A DNA stretch of 5,189 nucleotides from CAYGFH01 sp964430295 (GCA_964430295.1 CAYSEV010000065.1:1-5189); one strand, 5' to 3'. Shown: positions 1-5,189, counted from the first letter of the stretch. Program-made: numbers and translations. The notes: generated by a model not told the origin, from the letters alone.

Positions 1-1435
1 CAACAATGAACTGTGACAATTCTGCATGTTCGCGCTCTTCCGGTGTTTTCGGACCTGCCTGCACCTCAAGATATTCTTCAAGCCCGTGAACATCATCAAG
101 CACATCTTTCCAGATAGCAGATTCATTTGCTAAAAGTTCGATGGCATTAATATTTACAAACCCTAGAGCTGACTTCAGATTATCCCGAAGATTTAGATAA
201 TAGTGTTCAATGTGCTCCAGAGAGCCTGTTTTTTTTGCCTGCGCAATTGCTCTGCCTGTACCGATAATTTCAGGTGGTGCACCCACACTGTAAAGTGATC
301 CGGTAAATGTAATAGCACGTGGAAGTCGTACATCTCCGACCCCTCGGGAATATCCAAATAATCCCGTGTGCTGTACTCGCTCGCGTCGTTTTGGCAAATG
401 AGAGGCCACAACATTTATAATAGGTGCGATACGTTCTATTGTTTGTTTATATGGCACTTCGAATTCACTGATACTATCTTTTAGTTTTTTTTCTTCTTCT
501 GCCGGTATGTGCTCTGCTTCTCCATACGGCAGTTCCCTATCTAGAATTCTGAGCCCTGCTATAACATCCTTGAGCGGATAATCATACCGAAATGCGCTTT
601 GAATAAGTGCAGTTCTGATGCCTGCATATTCTTTTGTAAATGCAAATGCACTATCCGGAGTCAGACCTCCACGAAACGGTAATGCAGCCGAACCGATTAT
701 TGGATGGAGTGTAATACCTGTTTCTTTTTCAAACGCCGTAAACCTTGATAGTGCAATTTTGGTAGCAAGAACAGTTGGGATAAGTCCGGAATTTAGCGCA
801 GGATCACTTCTCGCTATATATGGACGAAGGTATGTTGGCATAAATCCAAATGTCTTGTGATGCATATGGATATATTCGCGAAGTATCAAATCCGATCGCA
901 TAATAGTCTGTACATCTTCAAACAGAGGAATGAGTTCAATATGTTTAAGACTGTCAGGGATTTTATTAAATAAGGAATGTTTCAGCCCAGCCAGTTCCGC
1001 ATATGCTTCCTGAATATCCATCATTTCCTGCGCACTCGTTGTCATTGGTAAGATAACTTCAAATAGAGGCTGGTCATAAAAACCTAATTGTTTTGCAAGG
1101 CCGGAAGCACCGAATATACCCATAAATGCACGCCCCAGACGGAATTCTGTCTCAACTTTCGGATTTGGCAAGCGGAATGTCAGAAATTTTTCTTTACCCA
1201 GTGGATGATCCCTAAAATATTCAAAATGTTCACTGAATAATTTTTCAACGATCGATTCATCCACATATTTTCCTTCCCAGTCCCATTTATATTCGGAAAT
1301 ACCAAGCTCGGAAAACGCCACAAAACACTCCTTCACTTCGTGGCGTGTACTGATGAATGCGCTATCATGCCAAAAAGGCACACTTGCATGATCAGGATGC
1401 TGGGAGGCCATGGTAGTGGGAATAATGCGGTTCAT
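1..1435 (-). CDS. ppcA: Archaeal-type phosphoenolpyruvate carboxylase (3' end beyond window)
   Basis: This cytoplasmic enzyme carboxylates PEP with bicarbonate to give oxaloacetate and phosphate, an anaplerotic step feeding aspartate-family synthesis. The reading frame is open for 478 codons from the ATG at 1435-1433 to the left edge with no stop. Blocks I recognise from the short archaeal-type family (roughly 480-540 residues, unrelated in length to the ~900-residue bacterial type) are TMASQHPDHAS (8-18), TTSAQEMMD (132-140), HPIIGSAALPFRGGLTP (244-260), GLFGYSRGVG (358-367) and LPRAITFTGSLYSVGAPPEI (371-390), followed by IGTGRA. Probably only a few dozen C-terminal residues are missing. The eight residues before the MASQHPD segment match the usual N-terminus, which supports this start; the next Met is residue 9. 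No SD precedes the ATG, and a -10 box sits 6 nt upstream. It is divergent from the tRNA gene. This type is common in archaea and sporadic in bacteria, so transfer is possible. The family call is firm; the organism is inferred. Confidence 0.95.
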   Translation of the reverse strand, partial: MNRIIPTTMASQHPDHASVPFWHDSAFISTRHEVKECFVAFSELGISEYKWDWEGKYVDESIVEKLFSEHFEYFRDHPLGKEKFLTFRLPNPKVETEFRLGRAFMGIFGASGLAKQLGFYDQPLFEVILPMTTSAQEMMDIQEAYAELAGLKHSLFNKIPDSLKHIELIPLFEDVQTIMRSDLILREYIHMHHKTFGFMPTYLRPYIARSDPALNSGLIPTVLATKIALSRFTAFEKETGITLHPIIGSAALPFRGGLTPDSAFAFTKEYAGIRTALIQSAFRYDYPLKDVIAGLRILDRELPYGEAEHIPAEEEKKLKDSISEFEVPYKQTIERIAPIINVVASHLPKRRERVQHTGLFGYSRGVGDVRLPRAITFTGSLYSVGAPPEIIGTGRAIAQAKKTGSLEHIEHYYLNLRDNLKSALGFVNINAIELLANESAIWKDVLDDVHGLEEYLEVQAGPKTPEEREHAELSQFIV

Positions 1436-1441
1436 TGCTAA

Positions 1442-1447
1442 AGTATA
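1442..1447 (-). promoter_or_regulatory. -10 box for the PEP carboxylase gene, leaderless layout
   Basis: Read on the minus strand, TATACT (5/6 to TATAAT) is followed by six bases (TTAGCA) and then the ATG at 1435. A start site about 7 nt after the -10 falls on the A of the ATG, so the mRNA would be leaderless. That fits the lack of any SD. I see no good -35; the hexamer 17 bp upstream is CTCAGA. This is a prediction from sequence only. Confidence 0.5.
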
Positions 1448-1518
1448 CTACAAACTGTAATACGTCTGAGTACAGAACACCTTAAGGCCGGTCCCCGATT
1501 CCTCAAACGCCTCGCATT

Positions 1519-1527
1519 TGCTAAAAT
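1519..1527 (+). promoter_or_regulatory. Extended -10 promoter for tRNA-Thr and the downstream gene
   Basis: TGCTAAAAT is an extended -10 (TGn plus TAAAAT, 5/6 to consensus). Transcription would begin near 1534, only about 3 nt before the tRNA. The -35 position is poor (TTCCTC at 17 bp spacing), which the TGn element can offset. No other convincing promoter lies between here and 1611, so this one probably drives both the tRNA and the Ig-domain gene. The rest of 1436-1536 shows no gene, and I see no clear terminator or operator in it. Confidence 0.55.
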
Positions 1528-1536
1528 AGGGATATT

Positions 1537-1607
1537 GCCTCCTTAGCTTAGTGGTAAAGCAGCGGTATCGTAAACCGTAGACGACAGTCCGATTCTGTCA
1601 GGAGGCT
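1537..1607 (+). tRNA. trnT: tRNA-Thr (anticodon CGU)
   Basis: A full cloverleaf folds by hand. The acceptor stem is GCCTCCT/AGGAGGC (7 bp, no mismatch). The D arm is GCTT-AGTGGTA-AAGC, with G18G19 and A14. The anticodon arm is GCGGT-ATCGTAA-ACCGT, with one G-U pair at 27-43, T33, and CGT at 1569-1571 to read ACG. The variable loop is AGAC. The T arm is GACAG-TCCGATT-CTGTC with perfect stem pairing. G1-C72, C2-G71, G35 and U36 agree with known threonine identity elements, and U36-A37-A38 suits t6A modification. The CCA end is not encoded. Two things are odd. Position 55 is C where T (pseudouridine) is nearly universal. The discriminator is T73, whereas E. coli threonine tRNAs have A73. The 3' acceptor strand is also the apparent SD of the gene starting at 1611. 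Confidence 0.93.
1600..1605 (+). promoter_or_regulatory. Shine-Dalgarno AGGAGG inside the tRNA acceptor stem
   Basis: AGGAGG is a perfect six-base SD core, and five bases (CTCAT) separate it from the ATG at 1611, which is good spacing. The same six bases are tRNA positions 66-71 and pair with CCTCCT at 1538-1543. In a folded tRNA the SD is hidden, and after normal 3' processing it is lost from the mRNA. It is the only SD-like element before this start, and it decides the start call if translation uses an SD. Confidence 0.6.
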
Positions 1608-1610
1608 CAT

Positions 1611-2327
1611 ATGATACCAACCAGAAGAAGCAGATTAGAAGAACAAAAACAGCAAAAAAAACTTATCCTTGCCGTTGGAGGGATGATCGCGCTGATTGTT
1701 TTTTTTGTTGTCTTTGGCGTAAAAATTCTTATCGGGTTCAGTGTATTTGTAGACACCATACGGGGATCTTCTCCAACACCGGCGTCACAAAATTCAAAAC
1801 AAGTTTTGTTTCCGCCGACATTAGATCCACTTCCTGTGGCAACATATAGCAGCACACTCCGAGTCAGTGGTTCTGGAACTGCAGGCAATACAATTACCAT
1901 CTACGACGGCGGAAAAGAACTCAAAAAAACTGTCATAGCCGGTAATGGTGTATACACGATGCAACTTCCGACACTCAAAGATGGTAACCACATGTTATCT
2001 GTAAAAATGGCAGACAGTAAAGGCAACACAAGTGATCCAACACCTGAAATCGCCATACGCATTAAAACAACAAAGCCGGAATTAACTGTAGAGTCCCCGG
2101 AAGATAATGCATCTGTTACTACTGAATCGAATTTCATTTCTATATCCGGAAAAACAGAAAGTGATACAACAATCTCTATCAATGGACGCATTGCTGTTAT
2201 ACGACCTGATAACTCTTTCTCATATTCCTATCCGTTATCGGACGGAGAAAATAAACTTACAATTGTAGCAACAGACATTGCGGGAAACACTCAGTCAGAA
2301 ACCCGGACGGTTACCTATCATAAGTAA
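1611..2327 (+). CDS. Membrane-anchored protein with two tandem Ig-like domains
   Basis: This 238-residue protein has a short basic cytoplasmic N-terminus (about 1-17, RRSRLEEQKQQKK), one hydrophobic segment (about 18-47) and an extracytoplasmic remainder. A Ser/Pro/Thr-rich linker (52-75) leads to two beta-sandwich repeats, about 76-152 and 154-236. Each has the pattern of a G-S-G or S-G-K turn, T-I-x-I-x strand, N-G/N-S strand, LxDGxNxLxV, and A-D-xxGNT (DSKGNT at 135-140, DIAGNT at 222-227). This matches bacterial Ig-like (Big-type or glucodextranase-B-like) modules used as spacers or for carbohydrate and adhesion contacts. No catalytic domain is visible, so the exact role is unknown; a surface or cell-envelope role is likely. 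The ATG at 1611 is the first start after an in-frame TAG within the tRNA. The next Met (residue 25) would cut into the membrane segment. The gene starts 3 nt after the tRNA and ends overlapping the convergent ligase gene by 17 bp. Confidence 0.88.
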   Translation: MIPTRRSRLEEQKQQKKLILAVGGMIALIVFFVVFGVKILIGFSVFVDTIRGSSPTPASQNSKQVLFPPTLDPLPVATYSSTLRVSGSGTAGNTITIYDGGKELKKTVIAGNGVYTMQLPTLKDGNHMLSVKMADSKGNTSDPTPEIAIRIKTTKPELTVESPEDNASVTTESNFISISGKTESDTTISINGRIAVIRPDNSFSYSYPLSDGENKLTIVATDIAGNTQSETRTVTYHK

Positions 2328-3474
2328 GCTCAACCGCACTGATAAGTATCCATATCCAAAGTAGCACCCACGGATATAATAAGCTGTTTACAAATAGGCT
2401 GTGAATGACAACAGATGCGATGCTACTTTCATACAGTGCATGTATTCCTTCTGTTTTATTACTTCTCTTTTTATTGGTATCCGCGCTATAAAGCAGATAG
2501 ATATACGTTGCAAAACCGAATATACCCGAGGTAATAAGAAGAAAATATATACTGCTATCTACACCTGCTGCAGCATGTGAGACAAATGTTCCTGCATCAT
2601 TTCCCGAAGGTGTTTGTATGAAGCGTAGCATATTAAATCCATGTCCGAAAACCGGTGACTGCATAAACAGTTGAAACGAATATCCCCAATTGGAGAATCG
2701 GGACAGTGTCGAATCAGTTCGAAGTAGATTTAATGTATTACCTCCCGGCCTTGGAATAAATAATACACAGCACAAAAATATTCCGATACCAGCGAGTACT
2801 CGCCACTGTTTTTTTATGACAATAAACGTTAACATGCCAACCATTAGTGCCAAATAACTGCTTCGTGAATATGTTAAATATACACATAGAACTAAAAATA
2901 TGATGAGAAATACATATTCCCGTTTTTGTTCGATGCTGTATAAGTAGTATCCAAGTAGCACTGAAAATACCAATATAATGCCTGCGAAATTCGGGTCTAA
3001 AAGCGTAGAAAACAAACGGTAATAATGAGGATCCCATCCCAAATACAGAAGGAAACGGAGATTCGGGTATAAGACAAACTGCAATAAACCAAGAATGCCA
3101 AACGCACACCCAAACTGAAATAATTTTAGAAGCAAACGGTTTACCGGCATGCGATATTGAACCAAAACAATATAGAGTGCGCTGTAGAGTATCCAGCGAA
3201 AGAGATAGAGAGACCCTGTAAGAAGCGAGGGTATTTCAAATTTGGCGCTGTTAACAAGAAGTGAAAGAACAGCGAACGAAACAAATAATAAAATCTGTGT
3301 TCCCAGTTTAGGTATGCTATATGCAGATTTTTTTCTGTAAAACAGTAACAGATAGATACTCCCGAAACCCAACACAATATCATGAAGATATACGTATATA
3401 CCTGGTTTAATCGGAATGCCACCTAACACTCCTGCAAGCATACTGATGAGCAATATATGTAAGAATGATTCCAT
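2311..3474 (-). CDS. O-antigen ligase/polymerase-like polytopic membrane protein (WaaL/Wzy-type)
   Basis: This 387-residue inner-membrane protein has roughly ten to twelve hydrophobic segments and a large non-cytoplasmic loop at about 241-307. Motifs of the Wzy_C/O-antigen ligase family appear in order: YRLFSTLLDPNFAG (152-165, the R-x-S-x-hDPN-x-xG block), TYSRSSYLAL (201-210), SRFSNW (258-263), PVFGHGFNM (274-282), and a conserved loop His (H300) followed by DSSIYFLLITSGIFG (306-320). Such proteins move or polymerise glycan from an undecaprenyl-diphosphate carrier onto an acceptor outside the membrane; sequence alone does not separate ligase from polymerase. The length is typical of the family. 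It lies directly after the GT2 gene, same strand and same frame, with TGA-CGT-ATG at the junction. No SD is visible, so translation probably depends on coupling to the GT2 gene. Its 3' end overlaps the Ig-domain gene tail to tail. Confidence 0.88.
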   Translation of the reverse strand: MESFLHILLISMLAGVLGGIPIKPGIYVYLHDIVLGFGSIYLLLFYRKKSAYSIPKLGTQILLFVSFAVLSLLVNSAKFEIPSLLTGSLYLFRWILYSALYIVLVQYRMPVNRLLLKLFQFGCAFGILGLLQFVLYPNLRFLLYLGWDPHYYRLFSTLLDPNFAGIILVFSVLLGYYLYSIEQKREYVFLIIFLVLCVYLTYSRSSYLALMVGMLTFIVIKKQWRVLAGIGIFLCCVLFIPRPGGNTLNLLRTDSTLSRFSNWGYSFQLFMQSPVFGHGFNMLRFIQTPSGNDAGTFVSHAAAGVDSSIYFLLITSGIFGFATYIYLLYSADTNKKRSNKTEGIHALYESSIASVVIHSLFVNSLLYPWVLLWIWILISAVELTYDR

Positions 3475-3477
3475 ACG

Positions 3478-4236
3478 TCAGGGTATTGGCACAGTTCGAG
3501 CATGATAGTGCATATATAGTTTTGCCCGGGTCAAAAATGAATGGAAACTCATGATCATAGCCATACAAAACCCTGGCACACCATCTTTATATCCCTGAAG
3601 CCACAGATAATTTCGGATAAATTTTGCTGCCGGATATGCCACAATATGCCAGGCAGGCGCAGGAGTTTTTGCACCGGCAAGAAGAGCTGCATTAGAAGTC
3701 GAATACTTGTTTACATCTCGGATAAATTCTGCAATTGTTGGGTGGGGGAAATGCAAAAGGGGAGTGAGCAGTGTTCCTATCCTGCCGGTGCAGTTCCATA
3801 CTTCATGGACTGTCCGTTCCCATCCCCCGCTCCCCTTCTTTGCTAGCCGAAGAAGAGATACATGAGCTGTTTCGCCATACTCGAGTGTTCTACCCCACAT
3901 ATAATCGGTTCGTCGTATCATATATCCGTCACAGGATTCCGATTCGTTCAGTATCTTTTTAATTTCGTTTTGTAATTCTTCTGAGACAACTTCATCACTA
4001 TCAACAAATAACACCCACTCCCCTTTTGCTTTAGATAATCCAAAATTCCGTTGAGAGGCAAAATCGTTTTGCAATGCATGTGAATAGACTGTTGCACCAT
4101 GTTTTTTTGCCATATCGACTGTGCCATCTGTAGATTCATCATCCACCACAATCACTTCATCACACCATGTGATACTATCCAGTGTTCGTTTTATCTGCTT
4201 TTGATCATTATGTGACAATACCACCGCGGAAATCAT
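3478..4236 (-). CDS. Family-2 glycosyltransferase, WaaE/LPS-core beta-1,4-glucosyltransferase-like
   Basis: This 252-residue GT-A-fold enzyme transfers a sugar from a nucleotide-sugar to a glycan acceptor at the cytoplasmic face of the membrane. Seen in order are the N-terminal strand ISAVVLSHND (2-11), the nucleotide-binding VDDESTDGT (31-39), FASQRNFGL (59-67), the metal-binding DSDE (79-82, a DxD motif), the acceptor-side WERTVHEVW (139-147, usually G-x-x-HE) and a C-terminal amphipathic GYKDGVPGF region (215-223). This order is typical of the WaaE/KdtX-like subgroup, which is normally about 250 residues, so the gene is full length. The sugar and acceptor cannot be told from sequence. It is first in an operon with the ligase-like gene. 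The ATG at 4236 has no SD and lies 6 nt after a -10-like TACAAT. Stop TGA at 3480-3478 is in frame with the ligase start. Confidence 0.92.
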   Translation of the reverse strand: MISAVVLSHNDQKQIKRTLDSITWCDEVIVVDDESTDGTVDMAKKHGATVYSHALQNDFASQRNFGLSKAKGEWVLFVDSDEVVSEELQNEIKKILNESESCDGYMIRRTDYMWGRTLEYGETAHVSLLRLAKKGSGGWERTVHEVWNCTGRIGTLLTPLLHFPHPTIAEFIRDVNKYSTSNAALLAGAKTPAPAWHIVAYPAAKFIRNYLWLQGYKDGVPGFCMAMIMSFHSFLTRAKLYMHYHARTVPIP

Positions 4237-4249
4237 ACAAATATTGTAT
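4235..4249. repeat. 15-bp inverted repeat over the GT2 start and -10
   Basis: ATACAA-ATA-TTGTAT is a perfect 6-bp inverted repeat with a 3-bp centre. It covers the candidate leaderless -10 (TACAAT, minus strand) and two bases of the GT2 start codon. It could be a repressor operator, but in A+T-rich promoter DNA it could also be chance. Confidence 0.35.
4243..4248 (-). promoter_or_regulatory. Extended -10 for GT2, leaderless layout
   Basis: Minus-strand TGATACAAT is an extended -10 (TGn plus TACAAT, 5/6), with six bases (ATTTGT) before the ATG at 4236. Transcription would start on the A of the ATG. The spacing is the same as in front of the PEP carboxylase gene. The -35 at 17 bp is poor (CCCAGG). 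It competes as a call with the upstream promoter whose -35 lies at 4283-4288. Confidence 0.4.
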
Positions 4250-4254
4250 CACGC

Positions 4255-4283
4255 TTGAGTTTATACCTGGGTCGCAGTACACT
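4255..4283 (+). promoter_or_regulatory. Candidate promoter for the GT-C gene
   Basis: TTGAGT (4255-4260, 4/6 to TTGACA) and TACACT (4278-4283, 4/6 to TATAAT) are separated by exactly 17 bp. The start site would be near 4290, leaving about 5 nt before the ATG at 4295, which has no SD. Each box is weak alone. The candidate occupies the same DNA as the opposite-strand GT2 promoter. Confidence 0.35.
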
Positions 4284-4288
4284 GTCAG
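4260..4288 (-). promoter_or_regulatory. Sigma-70-type promoter for the GT2-ligase operon
   Basis: On the minus strand, CTGACA (4288-4283, 5/6 to TTGACA), a 17-bp spacer and TATAAA (4265-4260, 5/6 to TATAAT) form the best two-box promoter in the window. The start site would be near 4253, giving a leader of about 17 nt without an SD before the GT2 ATG. Confidence 0.55.
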
Positions 4289-4294
4289 ACGGCT

Positions 4295-5189
4295 ATGAAG
4301 GCAAATACAATACTACCTCTCATTCTTGCCGTCTATCTCATTGGATTCATCCTTCATGCAGCTGTGCTCAAAAAAACGGTATATGGTGACGGCATATTTT
4401 ACTATAGTTGGGTAAGGTCAGTTGTTATTGACCATGATATAGATTTTGCGAATGAGTACAAAACGTTTCATACCTCTCAGCCGATCATGAAGACGGGGCT
4501 TCTCGGAAATAAATACAGTATTGGTGCAAGCATATTGTGGTATCCCTGGTTTCTATGGATGCATACTATTCTTAGACAAACAGGTTATGAATCGCTGTAT
4601 CAGTACGGTATTGGACTCGTCAGTGTGTTATATGCTTTTATTGGTCTTCTGTTGTTATTTCGGACTCTTTGCAAATTTTTCCCACAGCCCATTGCGCTTT
4701 TTTCTGTGACTGCCATTGCAGCATGTACAAATTTATTTTTTTATGGATCTCTTGATCCTGTCAATTCGCATGCAGTGTCATTTTTTGCCGCTTCTCTTTT
4801 CCTTGCTGCACTTCTGGAAGAAAAGGTGCGATGGTTTCAGGTGGGATGTGTTCTTGGTTTGGTTGCACTCGTCAGGACACAGGATATTCTCATCGGATTA
4901 TCTGCAGTGCCACTCATAAAACCAAAATATATACCTCTATACTTTGCAGGTGTGTTATATACATTCGTGCCGCAATTATTGGTTTGGCAGATTTTAAATG
5001 ATTCTTTTTATAGAAGCCCTTATATAAGTTCTATAGAGGGTTTCAGACCGTTTGATCCACATATATTGGGTGTCTTGTTTTCGAAAACGAATGGATTATT
5101 TCTCTATACGCCCTTGACCGCCCTTGGAATAGCCGGTTTATGGATAAAAAAAACGAACCGTTTATTTATAACATTTTCATTAATCTGCA
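4295..5189 (+). CDS. GT-C-type polytopic membrane glycosyltransferase (3' end beyond window)
   Basis: The ATG at 4295 opens a frame of 298 codons that reaches the right edge without a stop. After an N-terminal membrane helix (about 5-25) comes a first extracytoplasmic loop with YGDG (30-33), YYSWVRSVV (36-44), then DHDIDFANEY (46-55). An acidic residue here is the usual GT-C catalytic position (ArnT, Pmt and related enzymes), with D32 the best candidate. Then follow SIGASILWYPWF (75-86), further hydrophobic segments, LVRTQD (192-197), and FSKTNGLFLYTPL (262-274), resembling the FSxxxGLFxxTPLL block of bacterial GT39/ArnT-like proteins. Such enzymes take a sugar from a polyprenyl-phosphate donor on the outer face of the membrane. 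Donor and acceptor are unknown. The first in-frame stop upstream is TGA at 4256-4258, and no earlier ATG, GTG or TTG occurs, so the start is well supported. There is no SD. It is divergent from the GT2-ligase operon, probably within one surface-glycan locus. Confidence 0.82.
   Translation, partial: MKANTILPLILAVYLIGFILHAAVLKKTVYGDGIFYYSWVRSVVIDHDIDFANEYKTFHTSQPIMKTGLLGNKYSIGASILWYPWFLWMHTILRQTGYESLYQYGIGLVSVLYAFIGLLLLFRTLCKFFPQPIALFSVTAIAACTNLFFYGSLDPVNSHAVSFFAASLFLAALLEEKVRWFQVGCVLGLVALVRTQDILIGLSAVPLIKPKYIPLYFAGVLYTFVPQLLVWQILNDSFYRSPYISSIEGFRPFDPHILGVLFSKTNGLFLYTPLTALGIAGLWIKKTNRLFITFSLIC

Noticed and set aside
229..236. Runs of eight A or T (also near 485-492, 1653-1660 and 1692-1699) as possible frameshift or slippage sites
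   Set aside because: The reading frames continue unbroken with family-consistent or domain-consistent sequence on both sides, and no alternative-frame product is evident. In A+T-rich coding DNA such Lys or Phe runs are expected.
618..860. Plus-strand open frame inside the PEP carboxylase gene
   Set aside because: It lies fully antisense to a well-conserved coding region, has no recognisable domain, and looks like an overlap artefact. The same holds for the antisense frames at 1607-1900 and 1901-2191 under the Ig-domain gene.
1566..1571. TATCGT within the tRNA as an internal -10 for the Ig-domain gene
   Set aside because: The match to consensus is poor, no good -35 lies upstream (TTAGCT at 17 bp), and the bases are explained by the anticodon arm. 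The extended -10 at 1519-1527 is better.
2738..3109. 123-codon minus-strand frame inside the ligase gene
   Set aside because: It is an out-of-frame reading of the ligase, whose family motifs lie in the other frame; the product shows no family pattern.
3478..3480. TGA recoded as Gly or Trp, which would make GT2 and ligase one gene
   Set aside because: Trp positions I checked use TGG, no in-frame TGA occurs inside any gene in the window, and both proteins have normal family lengths when TGA is read as stop.
3736..3770. G-rich runs on the plus strand (GGG, GGGGG, GGGG), possible G-quadruplex
   Set aside because: Only three clear runs occur, and they are the complement of Pro, Leu and His codons in the GT2 gene, which explains them without a structural role.

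Overview
The window is compact bacterial DNA of moderate A+T content (low-40s % GC by eye). It holds five protein genes and one tRNA, no gap longer than about 100 bases, and no insertion sequence, CRISPR array or recognisable intrinsic terminator. An archaeal-type PEP carboxylase, a WaaE-like family-2 glycosyltransferase, an O-antigen-ligase-like membrane protein, a GT-C membrane glycosyltransferase and an anchored Ig-domain protein, all tightly packed with several genes lacking a Shine-Dalgarno (SD), suggest a reduced bacterium such as a Candidate Phyla Radiation (Patescibacteria) member, perhaps Microgenomates. That placement is inference. The genes read cleanly with TGG for Trp, and TGA ends one gene, so the code looks standard rather than a TGA-recoded one.

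Layout. (1) 1-1435, minus: archaeal-type phosphoenolpyruvate carboxylase, whose 3' end runs off the left edge. (2) 1436-1536: divergent promoter region. (3) 1537-1607, plus: tRNA-Thr(CGU). (4) 1611-2327, plus: membrane-anchored protein with two Ig-like domains, starting 3 nt after the tRNA. (5) 2311-3474, minus: O-antigen ligase/polymerase-like protein, overlapping the end of (4) tail to tail by 17 bp. (6) 3478-4236, minus: GT2 glycosyltransferase, directly upstream of (5) in the same operon. (7) 4237-4294: short divergent promoter region. (8) 4295-5189, plus: GT-C-type polytopic glycosyltransferase, running off the right edge.

The right half is a cell-surface glycan locus: a cytoplasmic GT2 that adds a sugar to a lipid-linked glycan, a polytopic ligase/polymerase, and a divergent GT-C enzyme likely to use a polyprenyl-phosphate sugar. 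The Ig-domain protein is probably also exposed at the surface. PEP carboxylase is a separate central-carbon gene supplying oxaloacetate.

The most interesting structure is the tRNA/CDS junction. The 3' acceptor strand of tRNA-Thr contains AGGAGG, which is also an ideally spaced SD for the next gene. The 5' acceptor strand and the two following bases read CCTCCTTA, the same as the canonical 16S rRNA 3' tail. The tRNA fold therefore pairs an anti-SD mimic with the SD of the downstream gene. Cutting at the tRNA 3' end would remove the SD and leave a nearly leaderless mRNA (CAU-AUG). Two other genes have a -10 hexamer exactly 6 nt before their ATG, which is the layout of leaderless genes.
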